Part shown: one piece after another, positions 55,445 through 64,000 of the stretch | Numbering within the stretch: the stretch's first letter is position 1 | Layout of the letters: the number at the start of each line of letters is the position of its first letter | NCBI GenBank assembly: GCA_963841885.1 | Contig: CAWJEK010000009.1 | Coordinates: 248,001 to 312,000 of the forward strand | Length of the DNA: 64,000 nucleotides | From: Bog-756 sp963841885 | GTDB taxonomy: Bacteria > Actinomycetota > Acidimicrobiia > Acidimicrobiales > RAAP-2 | Direction of reading: 5' to 3' | Position numbers and translations under genes: made by a program | The notes under the pieces: generated by a model | What the model was told of the DNA's origin: nothing | The model's database searches: none | Seen by the model: the letters and a program-made list of their open reading frames with translations, nothing else

Positions 55445-56382
55445 ATGGCCACCGAGTTCCCGGTCCCGACCACCGACGAGCTCGACGCCCTGTTCGAGTC
55501 GCTGCAGAACTGGGACCGCTGGGGGGAGGGGGACGAGCGGGGCACGCTCCACTTCCTGACCGACGAGCGGCGGGCCGCCGCCGCCCGGTCGGTCGTGACC
55601 GGGGAGACGGTCAGCCTGGCCCACGACCTGGCCACCGAGCCGCTGCCCGAACACCCCCATCCCGTCCAGCACCACATGCTGGCCTCGGGGGACGCCCGGG
55701 ACTCGAACGGCATCGCGGGCTACGAGGCGGCCCGGGACCATCTGGCGCTCGACGTCCACGGTCTGTGGACCACCCACGTCGACGCCCTGTCCCACATGTT
55801 CGTGCGGGGCCGGATGTACGGCGGTCGGCCGGCCATCGACGTCCGCAGCGACGGGGCCCGGTCCAATACGGTGCTGACCCTGGCCGACGGCGTGGTGGGC
55901 CGGGGCGTGCTGCTCGACGTGCCCCGGGCCCTCGGGTGCGACTACCTCGACACCGGTGCAGGTGGTGACGGTCGCCGACCTCGAGGCGGCCGAGACGGCC
56001 CAGGGGGTGCGGGTCGGGATCGGGCGACATCCTGATCGTGGCGTGGGGACGCGAGGCGCGGCGGCGGGCCACCCGGGGATTCGACGGGTTCTCGGGCCTC
56101 CACGCCGAGTGCCTGCCATGGCTGGCCGAGCGCGAGGTGGCGGTGCTCGGCAGCGACGGGATCTCCGACCCGATGCCATTCGTGGGCACGCCCGGCTGGC
56201 CGTTCCCCGTCCACCAGATCGGCATCGTGGCCATGGGCCTCCACCTCATCGACAACGTCCGGGTGGCTCCGTTGGCCGCCCGGTGCGCCGAGCTCGGCAG
56301 GTGGGCGTTCCTCTTCACCATGGCGCCCCTGCGCATCCCGAAGGGGACCGGGTGTCCGGTCAACCCCGTGGCGGTCCTGTGA
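55445..56382 (+). CDS. cyclase-family (kynurenine formamidase-like) hydrolase (frame-disrupted)
   Basis: A PF04199 metal-dependent hydrolase of about 312 residues. The metal site is HGLWTTHVDALSHMF (HGxxxTHxDxxxHxF). VRSDGARSNTVLTLADGVVG and GVLLDVPRALGCDYLD follow. Two frame changes (near 55965 and 56030) separate QVVTVADLEAAETAQGVRVG, AWGREARRRATRGFDGFSGL and the rest. The late GSDGISDPMPFVGTPGWPFP and PVHQIGIVAMGLHLIDNV are typical. The family opens amide or lactam rings (isatin, kynurenine-type). The SnoaL gene follows with a GTGA overlap. Confidence 0.82.
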
Positions 56383-56791
56383 CCGGGCCCGCCGCGCGGT
56401 GGCGATCACGAGGAGCTGCGCGGACTGCTGCAGCGCTACGCCCGGGCGGCCGACGAGCGCGACGTCGACGCGCTGGCCGCGCTCTTCCACCCGGCGGCCG
56501 AGGTGACCGGGGCCCGTGGGACCCAGAACCTCGAGGAGTGGCTGGAGTCCATGCGGGCGCCCCGCACGTTCCCCGACCAGCATGCATCTGATCGCCGATC
56601 CCCTCATCCGGTTGGGACCGGGGCCCGACGAGGCGGTGGTCGACGCCTACGCCGTCGTCCACCAACTGGGCGATGCGACGGCGGGCGGCGGTGATCTCAC
56701 GCTCGGCATCCGCTACCTCGACGACATGGTGCGCCTCGACGGTCACTGGGTGATCCGTCGCCGGACGGCCCGCACCCTGTGGATGCGGTGA
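56379..56791 (+). CDS. SnoaL-like (NTF2-fold) protein (frame-disrupted)
   Basis: A SnoaL_4-type protein of about 137 residues, recovered across three frames. DHEELRGLLQRYARAADERD and DALAALFHPAAEVTGARGTQ are the first helix and strand of the NTF2 fold. LIADPLIRLGPGPDEAVVDA, then LTLGIRYLDDMVRLDGHWVI and RRRTARTLW, complete it. GTG 56379 overlaps the cyclase stop, but the frame must change within about ten codons, and again near 56580. Family members are dehydratases, isomerases or hydroxylase partners. The active site is not identified. Confidence 0.68.
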
Positions 56792-56854
56792 GCTACCGGT
56801 AGGCGGCCGCACCGGGGCCGCCTCCGGATCCGGTGCCGACGGCTCGTGTCCCCG

Positions 56855-57075
56855 TCACCGGTCCCCCGCAGACGGGTTTGCGGGTGACGAAGCATGGCCG
56901 GCGCGGATGGGCCCGAGGTCCAGCGAGTCCTGACCCACGAAGACGGCCCCGGGTCCGAGGGCCCGGTGCAACTCCTCGAACAGGCGATCCTGGTCGTCCG
57001 GCGACGGCATGTGGTGCCGCGCCGAGCCCGGGATCGAGTTCGACGGCCGTGACATGGGGGACCCGGCTGCGGAGC
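56855..57075 (-). pseudogene. possible remnant of a SAM methyltransferase
   Basis: Between the SnoaL gene and a D-aminoacylase-type gene the minus strand contains RVPHVTAVELDPG (a SAM motif II-like strand) in one frame and DQDRLFEELHRALGPGAVFV then GQDSLDLGPIRA (the motif IV-VI part) in another. The region between these motifs, about 60 residues in real class I methyltransferases, is missing, so only a fragment remains. It could also be a chance reading; the ELHRALGPGAVFVG segment is the strongest evidence. Confidence 0.35.
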
Positions 57076-57087
57076 ATGGGCGTCGAA

Positions 57088-58784
57088 TCAGGCCGGGACC
57101 CGCCGCAGCAGCCGACCGGGGGTGGCCCCGGTCGGCTCGCCGCGGTCGATGGTGACCTGCCGGCCACCACGGTGGCCAGGAAGCCGACCGAGCGCTGCTC
57201 GAGCCGCCGGCCACCGGCCGGCAGGTCGTCGACGAGGGTGGGCACGGCCGGACCTACGGTGTCGGGGTCGAAGACGTTGAGGTCCGCGTCCATGCCCGGT
57301 CGCAGCAGGCCCTTGGTGGAGAGGCCCCATGCCAGCGCCGGGGCGAGCGTCACCATGCGCACAGCCTCCTCCAGGGTGAACTCCCGACGGTCCCGCACCC
57401 AGTGGCCCAGCAGGTGGGTGTGGATCGACGAGTCGGCGATCTGGCTGAGGTGGGCACCCGAGTCGCAGAAGGTCATGACGGTCCGGGGGTGGCGGAGGGC
57501 CCGCAACAGGACCGTCTCGTCCTGGGGGTACAGGGTGGGCTGGATGAACAGCTGGTCACCCCCCGAGGCCACGCACAGGTCGATCATGGCCTCGGCCGGG
57601 TGGACGCCGCGCTCCCGGCCGACGTCGGCCACCGACGGGTTCGGCGGCAGACCGTGCTCGTAGACCCGGATGCCTTCGAAGTCCGGGGGACGGGCCTGGG
57701 CCCCCACGCCGGTGTAGGCGGCGTAATCGGCGTGCACGGCGGCCTCGACGTAGGGGACGCCGGCGTTCGGGATCGGCGAGCACGGCGACCTGCTCGTCGA
57801 CCGGTCGGGCCCGCAGGTCGGCCCAGGCCGGGAGCAGGTCGAAGGGCAGCCTGGTCTTGAGCGACAACAGGACCGAGATGCCCCGGCAGTGGGTCTGGGC
57901 GATCATCCGGGCCCCACGGGCGGCGGCGTCGTCCAGGAAGTCGACGAGATAGCCCGGCCCCCGTGTGGCCACCAGTCCGAACGTCATCGGAACGCCGGTG
58001 GCGGCGGCCAGATCCGTCATGCGGTCGAGGGACCGCGGCCGCACGACGGGGTCGGGCGCCGACATCCCGCGTCGGCCCCCTCGAAGATCCCGGTGCCCAG
58101 GTCGCCCATCACGCCGACCAGGGACACCACCTCTTCCCACGACGCCAACCGGGACGCCACCGGCCGGCCGTCCGACGTCTCGTGGTGGACCGTCCGCGAC
58201 GTCGAGAAGCCGATGGCGCCGGCCCGCAGGGCCTCGGTGAGCTGGCCCGCCATGGCGGCCAGGTCGTCGCGGTCGGCCTCCTCCTCGAAGGCCCGCTCGC
58301 CCATGGCCCAGGTCCGCAGGGCCGAGTGGCCCACGTTGGCCGCGAAGTGGATGCCCTTGGGCAGCCGGTCGACGGCGTCGAGGTACTCCGGGAAGGTCTC
58401 GAAGCTCCAGTCGATGCCGGCGGCGAGGGCGGCGGGGTCGATGTCCTCGGCCCGCTCGAGATTGCGTACGACCAGGGCCCGCTGATCGGACCGCACGGGG
58501 GCGAGGGTGAAGCCGCAGTTGCCCATCACGGCCGAGGTCACCCCGTGCCAGCACGAGCTGGATCCGGTGGCGTCCCAGAAGACCTGGGCGTCCATGTGGG
58601 TGTGACCGTCGACGAATCCCGGGGTGACGACGTGGCCGTCGGCGTCGATCTCCCGTCGGGCCGATCCCGTGATGCGGCCGACCTCGGTGATGGTCCCGTC
58701 GGTCACGCCCACATCGGCGGGGTAGGAGCCGAGGCCCGAGCCGTCGACGACGACGCCGTTGCGGATCACCAGGTCGAATGCCAT
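57088..58784 (-). CDS. D-aminoacylase-type amidohydrolase 1 (frame-disrupted)
   Basis: An N-acyl-D-amino-acid deacylase family protein of about 565 residues. MAFDLVIRNGVVVDGSGLGS begins the beta-sandwich, PGFVDGHTHMDAQVFWDAT has the metal-binding HTH, GHSALRTWAMGERAFEEEAD lies in the barrel, and VMTFCDSGAHLSQIADSSIH has the catalytic Asp. Frame changes near 58070, 57775 and 57160 interrupt it. It shares the family with the gene at 60310. These enzymes hydrolyse acylated D-amino acids, dihydropyrimidines or related cyclic amides; the actual substrate is unknown. Confidence 0.8.
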
Positions 58785-58878
58785 TTCCTCATCCTTGCCG
58801 ACCGGCGTGGCCGGTGCCGGATCCGATCGCCGGGGATGCTCCCGCGAAACGGTGGCCCCGGGTGTCTAGATTGGCGGA

Positions 58879-60308
58879 ATGCCGACGTCCGCGGAGATCC
58901 ATCGCTCCCTCGACCATCCCGTGATCGACAGCGACGGCCACATGGCCGAGCATCTCCCGACGCTCGCCCCGTACCTGGAACAGGAGGGGATCTCCCTGGA
59001 CGATCCGGCCCTCCGCCGCCTGGTGCCCCCCTATACCGGGTCGCAGGTGCCCTGGCACGACCAGACTCCCGATGAGCGTCGGGCCACCCGCACGCCGCGG
59101 GGGCCGTGGTGGAGCGCTCCGGCCCGCCGCACCATCGACCTGGCGACCGCGCTGTTCCCGGCCCTGCTCCACGAGCGGCTGGACGAGATCGGGATCGACT
59201 TTGGCGTCGTCTATCCGAGCCTCGGCCTGGTCTTCCTGCACGCGGCGGACGAGGGGTTCCGGCGGGGGGCCTGCCGGGCCCTCAACCGCTGCAACGCCGA
59301 GCTCTTCGCGCCGTTGTCGGACCGCCTCACGCCGGTGGCCGCCATCCCCATGCACACCCCCGAAGAGGCGGTCGCCGAACTGGAGTATGCGGTCACCCAG
59401 CTCGGATTCAAGGCGGTGCTCTGCGCGGGCTACGTGCAGCGACCGATCGAGGCGCTGGCCGGCCACGATCCCGAGGTGACGCGTTACGCCTACTGGATCG
59501 ACCAGTTCGGCATCGACTCGGCCCACGACTACGACCCGGTCTGGGCGACCGCCCGTGACCTCGGCGTCTCCATCGCCTTCCACTCCGGCTTCATCGGACT
59601 CACCCCGTTCCGTTCGCCCACCAGCTACGTGGCCAACCACCTGTCGATGCTGGCGTCCGGCCAGCAGGCCCTGGCCACGTCCCTCTTCCTCGGTGGCGTG
59701 ACCCATCGTTTCCCGACGATGAACTTCGCCTTCCTGGAAGGCGGGGTGACGTGGGCCGCCGCCCTCTTCAGCGACATCGTCGGCCATTGGGAGAAGCGGA
59801 ACATCGCCGCCCTGCGCGAAACCTCGACCCCTCCCTGGTCGACCGCGACGTGATCATGGCCATGCTCGCCCGCTTCGCCCCCGACGCCAGACGGCTCCCT
59901 CCGCAGCTCACCCGCCGGCCGGCCGAGCCCGAGGACCTGCTCGACGAGTTCGCGGCCTGTGGCATCGACCGTCCCGAGGACATCCGGGCCCGCTTCGCCG
60001 AGCGGTTCTGGTTCGGCTGCGAGGCGGACGACCCGATGACGTCGCTGGCCTTCAACACCGCGGTCAACCCCTTCGGCTCGGAGCTCCAGGTGATGTTGGG
60101 ATCGGACATCTCCCACTGGGACCTGCCCGACGTGTCCGAGGTGCTGGAAGAGGCCCACGAGATGGTGGAGCACGGCTGGATCGACGACTCGGCGTTCCGT
60201 GACTTCGTGTTCACCAATCCGGCCCGCTTCTACACCGGAACCAACCCGCGGTTCTTCGAGGGCACCGTCGTCGGGCCGGCGGTGGCCGATCTGCTGGTCG
60301 GGGGCTGA
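58879..60308 (+). CDS. amidohydrolase_2 (TIM-barrel) family protein (frame-disrupted)
   Basis: A PF04909 protein of about 476 residues, related to ACMSD and gamma-resorcylate decarboxylase. DHPVIDSDGHMAEHLPTLAP carries the DxxxH metal motif (D-G-H rather than HxH). GIDFGVVYPSLGLVFL, AIPMHTPEEAVAELEYAVTQ, VSIAFHSGFIGLTPFR and FPTMNFAFLEGGVTWAAALF are typical barrel strands, and LGSDISHWDLPDVSEVLEEA has the catalytic Asp. One frame change lies near 59822. The gene at 60310 follows one base after its stop. These enzymes decarboxylate or hydrolyse ring compounds. Confidence 0.82.
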
Positions 60309-60309
60309 C

Positions 60310-62035
60310 GTGGCCGATCTGGTGATCCGCGGTGGCCTCGTGGTGGACGGCACCGGGGCGCCCGGGCGGATGGCCGACGTGGCGGTCACCGACGGACGGA
60401 TCGCGGCCGTGGGAGAGTCGACGGGTCCGGCGGTCGGGTGATCGACGCCACCGGCCGGGTGGTGTGCCCGGGGTTCGTCGACATCCACACCCACTACGAC
60501 GCGCAGCTGCTGTGGGACCCGACGGCCAGTCCGTCGGTCCATCACGGCGTGACCACCGTGGTCGGGCGGCAACTGCGGCTTCTCGGTGGCCCCCCTGGGG
60601 CCGGGCGACGCCGAGTACGTGCAGTCGATGATGGCGGTGGTGGAGGGAATGCCCCGCGCCGCTTTGGAAGGTGGCGGTCGCTGGACGTGGGGAGCTTCGC
60701 CGAGTACCTCGACCGCGTGGACGCCGGACTGTCGGTGAACGCCGGCTTCCTGGTCGGTCACTCGACCCTCCGGCGGGTGGTCATGGGGGAGGCCGCCTCC
60801 ACCGGGCGGGCCGATGCCGACCAACTGGAGGCGATGCGCCGGCTGCTGGGGGAGTCGCTGGCCGGGGGTGCCCTCGGGTTCTCGTCGTCGCTGGGGGAGG
60901 GTCATCTCGACGGTGACCACCGACCGGTGCCCTCGAGCCAGGCCGGGTTCGAGGAGTTCGTGGCGCTGGCCGGCGTGCTGGCCGACCACGCGGGCACCAC
61001 GCTCGAGTTCATTCCGGCGATCGGCCCCATCCCCGCCGAGCGGGTCGAGCTGATGGCGGACATGTCGTTGGCCGCCGACCGGCCCCTCAACTGGAACCTG
61101 CTGGGCAGCCTGGCCAGCGAGGAGATCTGGGAGGGCCAGCTGGCCGCCTCCGACGTCGCCGCCGCCCGGGGCGCCCACGTGGTGGCGCTGGCCCTTCCGG
61201 ACATGATGCGGATGCGGTCGAACACGCTGCTGCCCGGACTGCCCGGCTGGCGGGACGTGACGGCCCGGGACCCGGCCGGTCGGCGGGCGGCGGCGGACGA
61301 CCCCGCGACCCGGGCCGCACTTCGGGCCGGTGCCGAGCAGGTGGCGGCCCGGGCCATCGGCGTCCTGGCCGATTTCTCCCTCATGGAGGTGGCGGAGCCG
61401 ACGTCGCCGTGGGTGGGACGGTCCCTGGGGTCGATCGCCCGGGAGCGGTGCACCGACGTCGTCGACGTGCTGATCGACGTCGTGCTCCCCGACGACCTCA
61501 CCCTCTACGTCGTCCTGCCGTCGTTGACCCCGTCGCTCGGCCAGACCGACGAGGGGTGGGCGGCCCGGGTGGAGGTGTGGAAGGACCCCCGGGTGATGCT
61601 CGGGGGATCGGACGCCGGGGCCCATCTCGACCTGATGTGTCACGCCAACTACCCGACGCGTGTCCTCGGTGAGGTCGTCCGGGAGCGGGGCTGCTCGAGG
61701 TGGAGGAGGCGGTGGCCATGATGACCGACCGCCCGGCCCGTCACTACGGGCTCCGCCACCGCGGCCGGATCGCCCCCGGGTGGCACGCCGACCTGGTCGT
61801 CTTCGACCCCGCCACCGTCGACTCGGAGGCCGCCCGACTGGTGGCCGACATGCCGGGTGGGGGCGAGCGCCTGGTGGCGGGGTCGGTGGGGATCGACCAC
61901 GTCGTCGTCGCCGGTGAGGAGGTGGTGGTCGACGGGGTGGCCACCACCTCCCGGCCCGGGCGGGTGCTGCGATCGGGCACCGACACCGAAACGGTGTCGC
62001 TGGCCGACGTCAGGCGGTGGCGGCCCCGTCGATGA
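60310..62035 (+). CDS. D-aminoacylase-type amidohydrolase 2 (frame-disrupted)
   Basis: A second N-acyl-D-amino-acid deacylase family protein of about 575 residues. LVIRGGLVVDGTGAPGRMAD begins it, then PGFVDIHTHYDAQLLWDPTA with the HTH metal site, SVNAGFLVGHSTLRRVVMGE in the barrel, and MLGGSDAGAHLDLMCHANYP with the catalytic Asp. The C-terminus ends LRHRGRIAPGWHADLVVFDP and VDGVATTSRPGRVLRSG. Four frame changes lie near 60430, 60575, 60660 and 61690. GTG 60310 lies one base after the preceding stop, so the pair is one operon. Its last 26 bases overlap the convergent SDR gene. Confidence 0.8.
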
Positions 62036-62735
62036 CGAGTGTCGTGCCGCTGACCGTCCGGGCGTCCTCCGAGGCCAGGTAGGCGACGGCCGCGGCCACC
62101 TCCGCCGGTTCGACCCGCCGGCCCATCGGCGACGAGGCCCGGGCGAACAGCGACAGGTCGGCATCCTCGGGGAGCGAGAAGTTCCGGAGGAACGGCGTGT
62201 CGACCGACGCCGGGCAGACGGCGTTCACCCGCACCCCGGCGGCGGCCAGCTCGATGGCCAACGACTTGGTGAACAGGATCACCCCGCCCTTGGAGGCGCA
62301 GTAGGCCGCGTTGTAGGGCGTGGCCCGGAGCCCGGCCACCGATGCCATGTTGACGACGCATCCCGTGGACTCGACCAGGGCGGGCACGGCGGCCTGGGTG
62401 AGCAGGAACGTGCCGGTCAGGTTGACCTCGATGATGCGGCGCCACACGTCGGGGTCCACGTCGGTGATGCGCGACGCGACCCCGATCCCGGCCACGTTCG
62501 CCAGGATGTCGAGACCGCCGTGGGTGTCCACGGTGTGCGCCACCGCCGCCGCGGACGAGGCCTCGTCGGTCACGTCGCAACGCACGCCGTCACGGACGGG
62601 CTCGAGGTCGGCGCCCACCACCGTGGCCCCCTCGGCCTCCAGACGGGCGACCACGGCGGCGCCGATGCCACCGGCGGCGCCCGAGACCAGGGCGACCCGG
62701 CCGGACAGACGGGACGGAGGAACGGGTGAGCTCAT
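62010..62735 (-). CDS. short-chain dehydrogenase/reductase
   Basis: A 241-residue classical SDR, intact. VALVSGAAGGIGAAVVARLE is the cofactor loop, VVGADLEPVRDGVRCDVTDE suggests NAD, LANVAGIGVA stands for NNAG (here NVAG), MASVAGLRATPYNAAYCASK holds the Ser and Y-x-x-x-K, and LVIDGAATA ends the protein. Related to 3-alpha-hydroxysteroid and sugar dehydrogenases. ATG 62735 is the better of two possible starts. It is divergent from the next SDR by 45 bases. Confidence 0.88.
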   Translation of the reverse strand: MSSPVPPSRLSGRVALVSGAAGGIGAAVVARLEAEGATVVGADLEPVRDGVRCDVTDEASSAAAVAHTVDTHGGLDILANVAGIGVASRITDVDPDVWRRIIEVNLTGTFLLTQAAVPALVESTGCVVNMASVAGLRATPYNAAYCASKGGVILFTKSLAIELAAAGVRVNAVCPASVDTPFLRNFSLPEDADLSLFARASSPMGRRVEPAEVAAAVAYLASEDARTVSGTTLVIDGAATA

Positions 62736-62780
62736 GGGGGAAACGTATCCGCTGCGGTCGTCACCGGTACTGTGGCCCGG

Positions 62781-63538
62781 ATGGGAGCTCTGGAGGGGAA
62801 GGTCGCGGTCGTCACCGGCGCGGCGATGGGCATCGGTCGGGCCGCGGCGCTGATCTTCGCCCGCGAGGGCGCAGCCGTCGTCGTGGCGGACGTCGACGAG
62901 GAGGGTGGCCGCGAGACGGTGGCCATGGTGGAGTCGACCGGGGCCGGAGCGGGGTTCGTCCGGACCGACGTGAGCGTGAAACGGGACGTGGAGGCCATGG
63001 TGGCCTATGCGGTGGCGGAGTTCGGCGGTCTCGACTGCGCCCACAACAACGCGGGGATCGCCGCCCCCCTGGCCGCCCTGGCGGACTACCCCGACGACGG
63101 GTGGCACCGCACCCTGGACGTGATGCTGACCGGTGTCTACTACTGCATGAAGGCCGAGATCCCGGCGATGCTGGCGCGGGCGGCGGGGCGATCGTGAACA
63201 CGGCCTCGGGCGTCGGCCTCGTCGCCTACCCCCACCAGGCCGCGTACACCGCCTCCAAGCACGGGGTGATCGGGCTGACCAAGGTGGCGGCCCTCGACTA
63301 CGGGTCCCAGGGCATCCGGGTGAACGCCGTGTGCCCCGGCACGGCCCGGACGCCGATGGTCGACGAAGCGGTGCGCCGCCAGCCGTCGATCGACGCCCAC
63401 CTGAAGGCCCTGCACCCGATCGGACGCATCGGGGAGCCCGAGGAGGTCGCCGAGGCCGCGGTGTGGCTGTGCACACCGGCCGCCTCGTTCGTGCTCGGCG
63501 TCGCCCTGCCGGTGGACGGCGGCTACGTGGTCCCGTGA
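62781..63538 (+). CDS. short-chain dehydrogenase/reductase (frame-disrupted)
   Basis: An SDR of 253 residues. KVAVVTGAAMGIGRAAALIF is the cofactor loop, VVVADVDEEGGRE prefers NAD, AHNNAGIAAPLA contains NNAG, and AYTASKHGVIGLTKVAALDY has Y-x-x-x-K, followed by CPGTARTPMVDEAVRR. One G appears to be missing near 63180 (expected ARAGGAIVNTASG). The last codon overlaps the GTG of the aldehyde dehydrogenase gene, so this alcohol-dehydrogenase-like enzyme and the ALDH are co-translated and could oxidise an alcohol to an acid in two steps. Confidence 0.85.
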
Positions 63539-64000
63539 GGACGACACCGACGTCGGCCACGGTGAGCCGCCTCGCCGCCCAGGGCCACCTGATCGGCGGC
63601 CGCTGGTGCCGTTCGGCGTCCGGTGGGGCCCACGACCACCGCTACGCCGCCACCGGGCAGGTCCAGGCGGAGGTGGGGCTGGCCGGGGCCGACGATGTCG
63701 ACGCCGCGGTGGCCGCCGCCCGTCTGGCCCAGCCGACCTGGGAATCCCTAGGGGCCGACGGTCGGGGGCGGGTGCTCCATGCCCTCGCCGATCTGCTCGA
63801 CGGTCACCGGGACGAGGCCGCCGACCTGGCCGCCCTGGACAACGGCACGCCGGTGTCGGTGCTCCGACCGGGAGCGGCGACCGCCGCCTGGGTCCGGTTC
63901 TACGCCGATCTGGCCGCCACGGTGGTCGACGAACCCCTCGATGTGGCGAAGGGCACGGCCACCGTCCGCCGCCAGCCCTACGGGGTGGTGGCGGCCATCC
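63535..64000 (+). CDS. aldehyde dehydrogenase (5' part, cut by window edge)
   Basis: The first 155 codons of an NAD(P)-dependent aldehyde dehydrogenase. GHLIGGRWCRSASGGAHDHR is the usual start, GADDVDAAVAAARLAQPTWE follows, LHALADLLDGHRDEAADLAA then DNGTPVSVL precedes the first part of the cofactor fold, and VRRQPYGVVAAI matches the R-x-P-x-GV strand before the Rossmann segment. The catalytic Cys and Glu lie outside the window. GTG 63535 overlaps the SDR stop (GTGA). Substrate unknown. Confidence 0.88.
   Translation, partial: MRTTPTSATVSRLAAQGHLIGGRWCRSASGGAHDHRYAATGQVQAEVGLAGADDVDAAVAAARLAQPTWESLGADGRGRVLHALADLLDGHRDEAADLAALDNGTPVSVLRPGAATAAWVRFYADLAATVVDEPLDVAKGTATVRRQPYGVVAAI

Noticed and set aside
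45000..64000. Programmed frameshifting as the cause of broken genes
   Set aside because: The breaks lie at unrelated places in many enzyme families that are normally continuous, and no common slippery heptamer is visible.
1..64000. Insertion sequences or prophage
   Set aside because: No transposase, integrase or phage structural protein was seen in any frame, and no target-site duplications were found.

Overview
The window reads as chromosomal DNA of a very GC-rich actinobacterium, most probably of the class Acidimicrobiia. The evidence is gene content: F420-dependent luciferase-like oxidoreductases, mycothiol-linked enzymes (a PIG-L deacetylase of the MshB/Mca type and an MDMPI/DinB-type protein), and two secreted proteins carrying the YWLVAADGGVF-type repeat that I associate with Acidimicrobiia. 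GTG starts and ATGA/GTGA stop-start overlaps are common. I see no phage, insertion sequence, CRISPR array or rRNA. One tRNA, Gly(TCC), is present.

Layout. 1-11 kb: housekeeping and accessory enzymes (5' part of purE, an F420 oxidoreductase, a DsbA-like protein, PAP2 phosphatase, a RecB-type nuclease, DedA, a PIG-L deacetylase, a membrane diguanylate cyclase, a 14-TM MFS exporter and a CoA-transferase). 11.3-15.5 kb: one very large secreted protein of ten Calx-beta-like repeats plus three carboxypeptidase-regulatory-like domains. 16-25 kb: tRNA-Gly, nitroreductase, a TRAM-domain RNA methyltransferase, a lipoprotein, several secreted proteins of unknown role, and a two-gene HTH/Clp_N operon behind a palindrome-rich, probably leaderless promoter. 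25-40 kb: an exported TAP-like hydrolase, an FGGY kinase and PLP decarboxylase pair with a nearby TetR gene, an unrecognised protein with an internal duplication, an NlpC/P60 peptidase with six surface repeats, an SDR and acyl-CoA dehydrogenase pair, and formate-tetrahydrofolate ligase (fhs). 40.4-45 kb: a secreted FN3/six-repeat protein, then two tandem paralogous small secreted proteins, with strong hairpin terminators between units. 45-64 kb: a catabolic region with GSTs, a DUF2855 protein, an F420 oxidoreductase, SDRs, a TetR regulator, a haloalkane dehalogenase, a phosphotriesterase-like hydrolase, a cyclase, SnoaL, two D-aminoacylase-type amidohydrolases, an amidohydrolase_2 and an aldehyde dehydrogenase cut by the window edge.

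About twenty otherwise well-conserved genes are broken by one- or two-base frame changes, worst between 45 and 64 kb. Several sit in G/C runs and can be repaired by restoring or removing a base to give the family consensus. I read these mainly as sequence or assembly errors rather than gene decay, so coordinates for those genes span all the fragments. One large secreted gene also carries an in-frame TAG where a Gln codon is expected.

How the genes may work together (inference): the right third looks like a catabolic or detoxification island in which hydrolases, a dehalogenase, a cyclase and amidohydrolases open substrates, SDR and aldehyde dehydrogenases oxidise the products, and GST and F420 enzymes handle reactive intermediates. 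The middle is devoted to the cell surface.
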